DNA of 64,000 bases from Acidimicrobiia bacterium (lineage in GTDB: Bacteria > Actinomycetota > Acidimicrobiia > Spongiisociales > Spongiisociaceae). Numbering within the stretch: position 1 is the stretch's first letter; each line of letters begins with the position of its first letter. Under the pieces are notes generated by a model. It saw nothing but the letters and a program-made list of their open reading frames with translations, had not been told where the DNA came from and searched no databases. The position numbers and the translations under genes are program-made. Below are positions 1 through 7,610 of the stretch, in pieces. Location of the stretch: positions 1 to 64,000 of the forward strand of contig VXMM01000032.1 of NCBI GenBank assembly GCA_009841105.1. The letters are read 5' to 3'.

Positions 1-52
1 GGGGAGGGCCCGGCGGGCGGCGCCGGCTTGGCCGGTTTTTCGCGTTCTTTCC
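1..52 (+). repeat. Right end of an interspersed non-coding repeat (copy A, cut by window edge)
   Basis: The first bases match the right end of the repeats at 18.7 and 57.1 kb: a GGGGnAGGGCCCGG block, a GC-rich hairpin (CCGGCG/CGCCGG around base 10-26) and then a T-run followed by CGCG (GTTTTTCGCGTT, near 37-48). In all three copies this end looks like a factor-independent terminator. Only the tail is visible, so the assignment rests on a short match. It faces the 3' end of sufU, where it could also stop transcription. Confidence 0.5.
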
Positions 53-103
53 CGATACAGGGCACCCGGGGGTCTGTGGACGTCGCGGCTGCCGGCCGGG
101 GGG

Positions 104-559
104 TCAGCCCTCCTCGAAGCCCTTGATGGCCTCTTCCAGGGTGGTCCAGGGCAGTGTGGCGCATTTGATCCGGACGGGGAACTTGCGGACTCCCTGGAGC
201 GACTCGAGGTCGCCGAGCACCGCGCCGGGCCGGTTCGGATCGAGTCCGGGGTCATTGGCGCCGTCGATACTCATCATGCCTTTGAACCGGTCGGTGAGGG
301 TCCGGATGGTCTCGATGGTCCTGGCTTTCACGGCCTCGCTCATCATCGAACCGGAGGCCTGTGTTATCGAACACCCGTGACCGGTGATCCCGATCTCGGT
401 GACCTCGCCCTGCTCGATCAGCAACTCGACCCGGACGTCATCGCCGCACAGCGGATTGCTACCTTCGGCAGCTGCATTGCACTTCTCGAGGGCCTTCCGG
501 TTGCGGGGGTTCCGGTAGTGGTCGAGGATTACCTCGCGGTAGAGGTCTTCAAGCGCCAT
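104..559 (-). CDS. sufU: Iron-sulfur scaffold / sulfur acceptor SufU
   Basis: This is a 151-residue SufU/IscU-like protein. It takes persulfide sulfur from SufS for Fe-S cluster assembly in the cytoplasm. The zinc/cluster ligands are visible: Cys38 and Asp40 (NPLCGD), Cys63 (GHGCSITQASGS) and Cys133 (RIKCATLPW). The 18-21 residue insertion between the first ligands typical of SufU over IscU is compatible with this sequence. It lies 75 bp downstream of sufS on the same strand and is the last gene of a sufC-sufS-sufU set. Length is usual for the family. The ATG start has no strong ribosome-binding site, so translation may depend on readthrough from sufS. The call is secure. Confidence 0.95.
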   Translation of the reverse strand: MALEDLYREVILDHYRNPRNRKALEKCNAAAEGSNPLCGDDVRVELLIEQGEVTEIGITGHGCSITQASGSMMSEAVKARTIETIRTLTDRFKGMMSIDGANDPGLDPNRPGAVLGDLESLQGVRKFPVRIKCATLPWTTLEEAIKGFEEG

Positions 560-634
560 GGGCGTCCAACCATAGAGAGCACAGCCGGTGTGTGGTGGCC
601 ACCGGATCTTTCGCTGCCGGCAATCCCTGGTCCC

Positions 635-1870
635 TCAGGTGCTGTCGAGTCCGAATATGCTCTGGGCCACGCCGAGGCCGTCCACTAGGGCATCCACGTC
701 CTCGGGAACGTTGTAGACATAGAACGAAGCCCGGGTCGAGGCGGCCAGGCCCAGGCTCCGGAGTAGCGGCTTGGCGCAGTGGTGCCCGGCTCGCACCGCC
801 ACTCCCTCCTGGTCGAGGATGGTGGCCACATCGTGGGCGTGGATGCCGGGCAGGTCGAAGCTGATCGCTCCGCCCCGGTCAACGGTGTCGGCCGGCCCTT
901 GAACGGAGAGGCCAGGGACTTCGGCGAGCCGCTCGAGGGCGTAGCCAGTGAGATGCCGGTCGTGTTCCAGAACGTTGTCCATGCCGATGGCGGACAGGTA
1001 GTCCACCGCCGCTCCCAACCCGATCGCTTCCACGAACGGCGGGGTACCAGCCTCGAACTTGTGGGGTACCGCCGCCCAGTCCGACTCGTGCAAGCGGACA
1101 TCACGGATCATCTCGCCACCGCCCTCGGCAGGCTCCATGCTCTCAAGCAACTCCCTCCGGCCCCATAGGACCCCGATGCCCGTCGGTCCGAGCATCTTGT
1201 GACCCGAGAATCCCAGAAAGTCAGCGCCGAGAGTCTGGACGTCCACCGGGGCGTGAGGAACCAGTTGGGCGCCGTCGACCAGGAGTACCGCTCCGATGTC
1301 GTGAGCCAGGCCGGCGATCTCGCCAACCGGCGGCATAGTGCCCAACACATTGGACATACCCGAGACCGCCACTACCTTGACCCGCTCGTCGAATCGCTCG
1401 CGAGCCCCTTCGATATCGAGCCGGAATCCATCGGTCAGTTCCATGTAGCACAGTTCCGCTCCGGTGTGGCGGGCGATGATGTGCCAGGGCACGATATTGG
1501 CGTGATGCTCCATCACGCTGGTCAGAACCCGATCACCGGGCTTCAGGTTGTTGAGACCCCATCCGTACGCGAAGAGGTTCATCGCCGCGGTGGCGCTTCG
1601 CGTGAAGACGATCTCCTCGTCGCAGGCGGCGTTCAGGAAGACGGCCACCTTGTGGCGGGCTGCCTCGTAGGCCTCGGTGGCCTCCTGTGAGAGGGTATAG
1701 GCGCCACGATGGACGTTGGCGTAGGAGTTCCGGTAGACGTCGGCCATGGCATCCAGCACCTGTACCGGTTTCTGCGAGCTCGCCGCGGAGTCGAGGAAGG
1801 CCATTCTGCGACCGTTGATCCTGCGCTCCAGGATGGGAAAGTCACTGCGAATGGCGTCGGTGTCCATCAT
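635..1870 (-). CDS. sufS: Cysteine desulfurase SufS
   Basis: A 411-residue class-V aminotransferase-fold, PLP-dependent cysteine desulfurase that produces persulfide from cysteine for Fe-S assembly. The PLP lysine is Lys225 in SGHKMLGP. The catalytic cysteine lies in RAGHHCAKPLL near residue 360, in the short loop typical of group II (SufS) enzymes. The N-terminal FLDSAASSQKP and HRGAYTLS motifs are also typical. Its start overlaps the sufC stop by four bases (ATGA), so the two are probably translationally coupled. The partner acceptor SufU follows. Two consecutive ATG codons make the first residue ambiguous by one. Confidence 0.96.
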   Translation of the reverse strand: MMDTDAIRSDFPILERRINGRRMAFLDSAASSQKPVQVLDAMADVYRNSYANVHRGAYTLSQEATEAYEAARHKVAVFLNAACDEEIVFTRSATAAMNLFAYGWGLNNLKPGDRVLTSVMEHHANIVPWHIIARHTGAELCYMELTDGFRLDIEGARERFDERVKVVAVSGMSNVLGTMPPVGEIAGLAHDIGAVLLVDGAQLVPHAPVDVQTLGADFLGFSGHKMLGPTGIGVLWGRRELLESMEPAEGGGEMIRDVRLHESDWAAVPHKFEAGTPPFVEAIGLGAAVDYLSAIGMDNVLEHDRHLTGYALERLAEVPGLSVQGPADTVDRGGAISFDLPGIHAHDVATILDQEGVAVRAGHHCAKPLLRSLGLAASTRASFYVYNVPEDVDALVDGLGVAQSIFGLDST

Positions 1871-2625
1871 GGCGCCGGGGCGGTTCGGAAGGCTTCGTAT
1901 CCTTCCTCCTCTAGTTGACGGGCCAGTTCGGGGCCGCCGGATCTGACGATCCGGCCGTCAACCAGGACGTGAACATGGTCGGGTGTGATGTAGTCGAGCA
2001 GCCGCTGGTAATGGGTGATCACCACGAACCCGCGCTCGGGGCTGACCAGCCGGTTCACTCCTTCGGCAACCACCTGAAGAGCATCGATGTCAAGTCCGGA
2101 GTCGGTCTCGTCCATGATGGCCAGTTCTGGCTCGAGCACTGCCATCTGCAAGACCTCGTTGCGCTTCCGCTCGCCGCCGGAGAAACCCTGGTTCACGTAG
2201 CGGTCGGCGAAGGAGGTATCCATGCCGAGCGACTCCATCGCGTCCATGACCCGCAACCGCAATTCCAGGACGGTGTAGTCGACACCGGTCCGGTTGCTGA
2301 GCGCGGTGCGCATGAAGTTGACCACCGATACACCGGGAATCTCCTCGGGATACTGGAACGCCAGGAACATGCCCATGTTGGCCCGGGTAGGAGGATCGGC
2401 CTCCGTTATGTCCTCCCCCTTCATGCGGACCGTTCCGGACGTGACCTCATAACCGGGATGCCCCATCAGGACCTTGGCCAGAGTGGACTTTCCCGAGCCG
2501 TTCGGCCCCATGATGGCATGGATCTCGCCTTGCCGGGCGGTGAGGTTGACGCCGCGCAGGATTGGTTGGCTGTCGACAGACGCATGCAGGTCTTCGACAG
2601 CCAGTAGCGGCCGCGAGCTAGTCAA
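1867..2625 (-). CDS. sufC: Fe-S assembly ATPase SufC
   Basis: A 252-residue ABC-type ATPase that normally works in the SufBCD scaffold complex. Visible motifs are Walker A GPNGSGKSTLAK, the signature FSGGERKRNEVLQ, Walker B with MDETDSGLDIDALQ, and the switch histidine in VITHYQRLLDYI. The start is a TTG at 2625 preceded by AGGAG about nine bases upstream. It overlaps sufS by four bases. Upstream is a divergent gene at 2765, so the usual partners sufB and sufD are not next to it. They must lie elsewhere if the complex is made. Confidence 0.95.
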   Translation of the reverse strand: MTSSRPLLAVEDLHASVDSQPILRGVNLTARQGEIHAIMGPNGSGKSTLAKVLMGHPGYEVTSGTVRMKGEDITEADPPTRANMGMFLAFQYPEEIPGVSVVNFMRTALSNRTGVDYTVLELRLRVMDAMESLGMDTSFADRYVNQGFSGGERKRNEVLQMAVLEPELAIMDETDSGLDIDALQVVAEGVNRLVSPERGFVVITHYQRLLDYITPDHVHVLVDGRIVRSGGPELARQLEEEGYEAFRTAPAP

Positions 2626-2764
2626 TGGGTGGATCTCCTGATGATGAGGAACCGGTGCGCATCCCAGGGTACCCGCCCGGCTACGGGGTCGGGAACCGAA
2701 GGGCGGCCACGGGGCGTCATAGGGAGGAATCGTCCATCAGAATCATTCCTGGAAGGAGCCGGAC

Positions 2765-4903
2765 ATGAGAAAGCACGCAGTCTGGTTGGTCGCCATGGCA
2801 CTCCTCGTCGGCGCCTGCGCGCCGGACCTGGCCGTGACCACCACCCGACCGGTTGCCATCACCCCGACCGTAGCAACGGTACCGGCGATCACCGTTACCA
2901 CGGCCCCCACCACCGGCTCCGCAGTCGCCACTACGGGCCTCACGGTCTCCACCACCGTCCCCGACCCCGTTGTCGGCCTCTTCGCCTCGGCGCTGGTGGA
3001 GTTCGACTCGTGCGACGCGTTCATCGGCCACGTCAAGGCGCAGGCGCTGGAACGGGTGGGGCCCTACGGCCTCGACGGTGGCCGCTACCCCGAAGAGCTC
3101 ATCGTGGAACAGGCAGATTTCGAGATCATGGAGGAGAGCGCTGCGGCTGCGACCGGCGGCGTCGCCTCGGCCCCGCAAGCCGGCGTCGACTACTCGACGA
3201 CCAACGTCCAGGAAGTCGGCGTCGACGAGCCGGACCTCGTCAAGACCGACGGGAGCCGGATCCTCGTCGTGGCCCATGGCATGCTCCACTACATCGACGT
3301 CTCGTCAGGCAGTCCTGACCTGGTGGGGACGCTCGATCTCTGGTCCTGGGAATCCCAACAGGGCAAGGACGACAGTTTCGGCAGGTTCCACAGTTTCCGG
3401 ATGTTCCTCGGCGAAGGCACCGCCCTGCTGATGGCCGGCGGCTATGGACCGGTCGGCGACCTCACCCAGGTGGTGCAGGTCGATCTGTCCGACCCAGGGG
3501 ACCTCACCGTGACGGGCACCCTCACGGTGGAGGGCAGGTACGTGTCGGCCCGGCTGGTGGGCGAGCGGGTCAGCCTGGTCCTCTCCTCCCGGCCCCACGA
3601 AAGGCTCCCGTTCGTCTATCCCGCATCCAGGTCGGCCGAGGCCAGGGCCGAGATGGCCAACCGGATGACCGTCGCGGAATCGACTCTGGAGGACTGGGCA
3701 CCTGGTTACGTCCTCGAGGGTCCGGGCGGCATCTCGCGGGGCCTGTTCATCGATTGTGCCTCGTCATACGCACCCGAGCAGTTCTCGGGGTTCGACTTCC
3801 TGTCCGTGCTGAGCTTCGACCTCGCCGGCGGGATCGGCACCGAGGCGGTGTCAACCGTGATGTCGGGAGGCGACACGGTCTACGCTTCGTCGACCAACCT
3901 CTACGTCGCCACCCAGCGCTGGGCCGACTGGGATGCCCTCGACGAGGAGACGGCGATCAGGGAGGCGGAAGCCATCAGCACCCATATCCATCAATTCGAC
4001 ATCGGGGGCTCGGGCGGCCCCGAATACCTGGCGAGCGGGTCGGTGGACGGATTCCTCCTGAACCAGTTCGCCATGTCGGAATACGACGGACACCTGCGGG
4101 TGGCCTCCACCGACGACCCTTCGTGGAGCTGGTGGGTCCGTGAGAACCGGCCCTCGGTGAGCCGGGTGGACGTTATGGCCAGGGATGGCCGCCAGCTACG
4201 GATCGTCGGATCCGTGGGAGGCCTCGGGCAGGGCGAGCGCATTTTCGCCGTCCGGTTCATCGGCGATATCGGCTACATAGTCACCTTCCGCCAGACCGAT
4301 CCGCTCTACACCGTCGACCTGTCCGACCCCGAGAACCCCCGGGTGGTGGGTGAGCTCAAGATCCTCGGCTACTCCGCCTACCTGCACCCGATCGGTGACG
4401 GGCTCCTGCTGGGAATCGGTCAGGATGCCGATGAACGCGGTTGGACGCTGGGCACCCAGGTATCGGTGTTCGATGTCTCCGATCTGGCCAACCCGCTTCG
4501 CATCCATCAGTTCACCGTGGAGGACTCGTATTCGGACGTGGAGTGGGACCACCGCGCCTTCCTGTACTGGGCGCCGAAGGACATGGCCGTGATGCCGGTG
4601 GGCTGGTGGAAATACGACGACCAGTCGGACTACTGGGACTACTTCGCGGGGGCCTTCGTGCTCTCGGTCGGCGCCGGAGGCATCCGGCAACTGGCCACTG
4701 TCGAGCACGAGCCCAAGGTGCCCGGCGTTCCCGAGGACGAGCTCCGCTTCTGGGCCCCCTGGCCGATCCTCCGCTCCCTGGTGGTGGGCGACACGCTCTT
4801 CACCGTGTCGGAAGGCGGCTTGCTGGGCTCGGACCTGGACAGGTTCGAGGCAACCTCCTGGACCGGGTTCCCGATCCCGGAAGAGCTAGTTGGCGGTTGG
4901 TAG
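2765..4903 (+). CDS. Secreted beta-propeller-domain lipoprotein
   Basis: A 712-residue exported protein. Residues 1-18 form a lipoprotein signal ending in the lipobox LVGAC, so Cys18 is probably lipidated. A Thr/Val-rich linker follows to about residue 75. The rest carries the hallmarks of the Beta_propel family (Pfam PF09826), including TNVQEVGVDEPDLVKTDG, followed by repeated blade-like segments (e.g. VDLSDPENPRVVGELKI). Members are surface proteins of unknown function. A very good ribosome-binding site (GGAAGGAG) precedes the ATG. It is divergent from sufC with a 139-bp gap. Its stop codon lies inside the heptamer repeat at 4887, which suggests the original 3' end was altered. Confidence 0.85.
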   Translation: MRKHAVWLVAMALLVGACAPDLAVTTTRPVAITPTVATVPAITVTTAPTTGSAVATTGLTVSTTVPDPVVGLFASALVEFDSCDAFIGHVKAQALERVGPYGLDGGRYPEELIVEQADFEIMEESAAAATGGVASAPQAGVDYSTTNVQEVGVDEPDLVKTDGSRILVVAHGMLHYIDVSSGSPDLVGTLDLWSWESQQGKDDSFGRFHSFRMFLGEGTALLMAGGYGPVGDLTQVVQVDLSDPGDLTVTGTLTVEGRYVSARLVGERVSLVLSSRPHERLPFVYPASRSAEARAEMANRMTVAESTLEDWAPGYVLEGPGGISRGLFIDCASSYAPEQFSGFDFLSVLSFDLAGGIGTEAVSTVMSGGDTVYASSTNLYVATQRWADWDALDEETAIREAEAISTHIHQFDIGGSGGPEYLASGSVDGFLLNQFAMSEYDGHLRVASTDDPSWSWWVRENRPSVSRVDVMARDGRQLRIVGSVGGLGQGERIFAVRFIGDIGYIVTFRQTDPLYTVDLSDPENPRVVGELKILGYSAYLHPIGDGLLLGIGQDADERGWTLGTQVSVFDVSDLANPLRIHQFTVEDSYSDVEWDHRAFLYWAPKDMAVMPVGWWKYDDQSDYWDYFAGAFVLSVGAGGIRQLATVEHEPKVPGVPEDELRFWAPWPILRSLVVGDTLFTVSEGGLLGSDLDRFEATSWTGFPIPEELVGGW

Positions 4904-4967
4904 ATGTTGTTAGTGATGTCCATCACGCCGTCAGCCGGAAACTAGAGACTCGCGACCAGAAACCCTC
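4887..4967. repeat. Inverted heptamer-repeat hairpin, gene-free copy 1
   Basis: The left arm (4887-4907) reads as 7-base units TAGTTGG CGGTTGG TAGATGT. The right arm (4940-4967) reads in inverted sense as AACTAGA GACTCGC GACCAGA AACCCTC. The arms share the 7-base period and consensus of the repeats at 28030 and 51274, with about 32 bases between them. The left arm overlaps the last codons of the beta-propeller gene and supplies its TAG stop. This is the most degenerate of the three loci, so the assignment depends on comparison with the other two. Confidence 0.5.
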
Positions 4968-4980
4968 CTAGGATCCGGCT

Positions 4981-5427
4981 ATGCCATCCGTTCCGGTCAT
5001 CGCGCTCGGGGTGGCGCTAATCCTCCTCCTGGCCCTGGCCGCCATGTCGGTGGCCGTCGTGGTCCGGCGCAGGAGTACCCGGGCAGAGCGTCAACCGGTC
5101 TACGTCATCAACGACGCCATCGACTTCGCGGTGGAGCATCTCGACCCGGAGGTACTCGACCGGATCCGGCGGGCGGGGGCGCAGCGCATCATCGAGTGGT
5201 CGGTCCACTACCTTCAGGGTCTGGCGGTTCCCGCCCGCCGCCGGAGGGGCTTGCGGGTGGTGGCCGGGGGCGAGGGCAGCGCCATCGAGTACATCCGTGC
5301 CAAGCTGGCCGCAAGCGGATACGATTACTCCCGGTCCGACATAGCCGCGGTGCTGGCCCGAGAGGCCGCGTACCTGGCGGGCATAGGAGCCATGGGAGAA
5401 CCGGTCGAGGAAGGGGAACCTGTATGA
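4981..5427 (+). CDS. Membrane-anchored protein of unknown function
   Basis: A 148-residue protein that I do not recognise. Residues 4-27 form one hydrophobic segment (VIALGVALILLLALAAMSV and onward), followed by basic residues (VVRRRSTR), so the rest is probably cytoplasmic. A soluble part with helical, mixed-charge sequence follows. Its stop overlaps the ATG of the next gene (ATGA), and a third small gene follows directly, so the three probably form one operon. Nothing points to a specific role. Confidence 0.75.
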   Translation: MPSVPVIALGVALILLLALAAMSVAVVVRRRSTRAERQPVYVINDAIDFAVEHLDPEVLDRIRRAGAQRIIEWSVHYLQGLAVPARRRRGLRVVAGGEGSAIEYIRAKLAASGYDYSRSDIAAVLAREAAYLAGIGAMGEPVEEGEPV

Positions 5428-5711
5428 GGGCGCGCTGCGGTCGCTGCGGGACAGGTTTCGAAGTCATGGCGCCGGGCCGCTATGCCTGTCCGGCTTGCGG
5501 GGTCACCAACGAGGTGCGCGGCGGTGGAGGAGGTCCTGGTCCCGGACCACGGCCCCAGGACATGGCGCCTCCGGCCCCTCCACCCGAGGTTCCCTCCCGG
5601 AGGGCGAGATGCCCGGATGCCGAGTGCGGATTCAGCTTCATCGTCGGCGATGTGAGCGTGGCGCCCTGCCCGATGTGCGGGGCGGAGGTGGTTATCGGGG
5701 GAGGAGCCTGA
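5424..5711 (+). CDS. Small double zinc-ribbon protein
   Basis: A 95-residue protein with two treble-clef or ribbon-like cysteine clusters. The first is CGRCG near the N-terminus paired with CPACG around residue 23. The second is CPDAECG near residue 64 paired with CPMCG near residue 85. A flexible Gly/Pro-rich linker (about 30-52) separates them. Each cluster should bind one zinc ion. The start is the ATG that overlaps the upstream stop (ATGA); an open frame extends further 5' but is the shadow of the preceding gene. Function unknown; zinc ribbons of this type often mediate protein or nucleic-acid contacts. Confidence 0.75.
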   Translation: MRARCGRCGTGFEVMAPGRYACPACGVTNEVRGGGGGPGPGPRPQDMAPPAPPPEVPSRRARCPDAECGFSFIVGDVSVAPCPMCGAEVVIGGGA

Positions 5712-5939
5712 ATGTCCGGCGCGACATCATCCCGCCTGTCGCGATTCGAGAAGAGCCGTTTCATCGGCGCCAGGGACACGATGATCGTCTACGACTGCGA
5801 CGATGCGGGACAGTTCGCCCGGCTTGAGGCCAGGCTCGGCGACGATGACCTGCTGGGTCGCAACCTGATCCAGAGCTTCGGCCCCGACACCCTGGCCGAG
5901 GCCCGCAACCGGGGATTCCGTTTGGCAACTATCAACTAA
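5712..5939 (+). CDS. Hypothetical small protein
   Basis: A 75-residue acidic/basic mixed protein beginning directly after the stop of the zinc-ribbon gene, with a strong GGGGGAGGAG ribosome-binding site inside that gene's last codons. No signal peptide, membrane segment or known motif is visible. The central part (VYDCDDAGQFARLEARLGDDD) looks like a folded alpha/beta segment. Operon position suggests a joint role with the two upstream genes. Family not recognised. Confidence 0.65.
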   Translation: MSGATSSRLSRFEKSRFIGARDTMIVYDCDDAGQFARLEARLGDDDLLGRNLIQSFGPDTLAEARNRGFRLATIN

Positions 5940-6028
5940 AGAACTCCGAGCAGGAACCAGGCGCCCACCCCGACCAGTATCACCATGGCCGTGACCAGCG
6001 ACGCGATGATCAGGTACCTGGTGGGCAT
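5936..6028 (-). CDS. Possible 30-residue membrane peptide
   Basis: A short frame of 30 codons encoding Met-Pro-Thr-Arg-Tyr followed by one long hydrophobic stretch that forms a single membrane helix almost to the C-terminus (LIIASLVTAMVILVGVGAWF). It is convergent with the upstream gene, and the stops overlap by four bases. No clear ribosome-binding site precedes the ATG. The membrane-helix composition is what supports it. It could be a chance frame. Confidence 0.4.
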   Translation of the reverse strand: MPTRYLIIASLVTAMVILVGVGAWFLLGVL

Positions 6029-6190
6029 GCCAGGAGGGTACCGAAGTCCAGGCGCCCGATAACCGGGGACGAGGCTGCAAGTTTGAGGCGTCGCGGGGCC
6101 AAGCCGTTCCGGTCTCCCGGCCCTCCCCTGAGTTTGAGATCGCTCAGCCCGAACTAGGCTCCTCTCTTGGCAAATCGGAGAATTGCATCG

Positions 6191-7570
6191 GTGTATGACG
6201 TAATCGTGATCGGCGGCGGCCCGGGAGGCTACGGGGCCGCCCTGTACGCGCAAAACTTCGGGCTGTCGGTGGCTCTGGTCGAGAAGGACGAGGTGGGCGG
6301 CACCTGCCTGCTACGAGGCTGCATCCCCGCCAAGAGCTGGCTCCAGTCCGCCGAGGTCTATTCGACGGTCCGGTCCGCCGGGGAGTTCGGAGTGGTGACG
6401 GGGGAGGCTTCCTTCGACTGGCCCACGGCGCTGGCGCGCAAGGACCGGATCGTGAACGGGCTGGTACGAGGCCTGTCCGGTCTGCTAAGGATGCGCAAGG
6501 TCGAGGTCATCAAAGGCGCGGGCCGCCTGGCCGGACCGGGAAGGGTCGAGGTCGGCCAGGGCGGAGAAGCCCGTGTGCTCGAAGGCCGGAGCGTGATTCT
6601 CGCCACCGGATCGGTGCCGATCGAGCTACCTGCCTTCCCCTACGACGGCAAGAGGGTCGTCAGCTCCGACCATGCCCTCGACTGGGCAGAGCGGCCCGAT
6701 CGGGTCGGGATCATCGGGGGCGGGATCGTGGGTTGCGAATTCGCCAGCCTGCTGGCCGACGTAGGTAGCCAGGTGGTGGTCTTCGAGATGCTGGACCAGA
6801 TCATTCCCGGCTTCGAGCCGGCCGCCGCCCGCGAGCTCCAGAAGCAGTTGAGGCGAAGAGGGGTGAGGTTCTATCTGGACGCGGCTGCGACGCTCGACAG
6901 CTCCGGCGACCACCCGGTACTCCTGGGAGGGACTGGCTCCGCCGCGTCGGGAATCGAGGTGGATGCGGTGCTGGTGGCGGTCGGACGCCGCCCGGTGACG
7001 GAGAACCTGGGCCTCCATACGGTGCGGACAGAGACCGATCGAGGCTTCGTGATCGCCGATCTCGAGACTATGCAGACTGCCGAGCCGGGTGTGTTCGCGG
7101 TGGGCGACATCGTGGCAGGCACGCCCGGTCTTGCTCATGGCGCATTTGCCGAGGCCATCGCCGCCGTAACGTTCATAGCCACCGGAGAGCCCCATCCGGT
7201 GGACTATCGAGCCCTTCCCAGCGTGGTCTACACCCATCCCGAGGTGGCCTCCGTGGGAATGACCTCGGTAGATGCGGCCGCCTCGGGTGTCGCAGTCGAG
7301 GAGCATGACCACTCCTTCGTAGGCGTGGGCCGGGCTCGCATCATCGGGAGGAACCAAGGATTCGTGAGGATCGTGAACGAGGTCGATGGACCTATCGTGG
7401 GCGCCACCGTGGTCGGAGCGCAGGCTGGCGAGATGATCCACGAGCTGATGTACGCGGTGGGCTGGGAGGCCCTGCCGGAGGAGATGGCGGCGTTCATACA
7501 TGCCCATCCCACGCTGAGCGAGGCGATCGGAGAGACGTTGCTGTCCTCGGCAGGTCGTTCCCTTCACTGA
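6191..7570 (+). CDS. lpdA: Dihydrolipoamide dehydrogenase (E3)
   Basis: A flavoprotein disulfide reductase that reoxidises dihydrolipoamide on E2 (and GcvH), passing electrons to NAD+. Visible are the FAD-binding GGGPGGYGAAL, the redox pair in GGTCLLRGCIPAKSW, the NAD-binding GIIGGGIVGCEFASL, the second FAD motif VFAVGDIVAGTPGLAH and the C-terminal HAHPTLSEAIGE with the catalytic His-Glu. I chose the GTG at 6191 (459 residues) because GGAG lies ten bases upstream; a TTG at 6167 would add eight residues. It is followed 40 bp later by an E2 gene and then by the lipoate-assembly fusion, a coherent 2-oxoacid dehydrogenase cluster. E1 is not in the window. Confidence 0.93.
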   Translation: MYDVIVIGGGPGGYGAALYAQNFGLSVALVEKDEVGGTCLLRGCIPAKSWLQSAEVYSTVRSAGEFGVVTGEASFDWPTALARKDRIVNGLVRGLSGLLRMRKVEVIKGAGRLAGPGRVEVGQGGEARVLEGRSVILATGSVPIELPAFPYDGKRVVSSDHALDWAERPDRVGIIGGGIVGCEFASLLADVGSQVVVFEMLDQIIPGFEPAAARELQKQLRRRGVRFYLDAAATLDSSGDHPVLLGGTGSAASGIEVDAVLVAVGRRPVTENLGLHTVRTETDRGFVIADLETMQTAEPGVFAVGDIVAGTPGLAHGAFAEAIAAVTFIATGEPHPVDYRALPSVVYTHPEVASVGMTSVDAAASGVAVEEHDHSFVGVGRARIIGRNQGFVRIVNEVDGPIVGATVVGAQAGEMIHELMYAVGWEALPEEMAAFIHAHPTLSEAIGETLLSSAGRSLH

Positions 7571-7610
7571 GTCCGCATACGAGGCGCCTACCCCTGGAGA
7601 GGTGAGAAAC

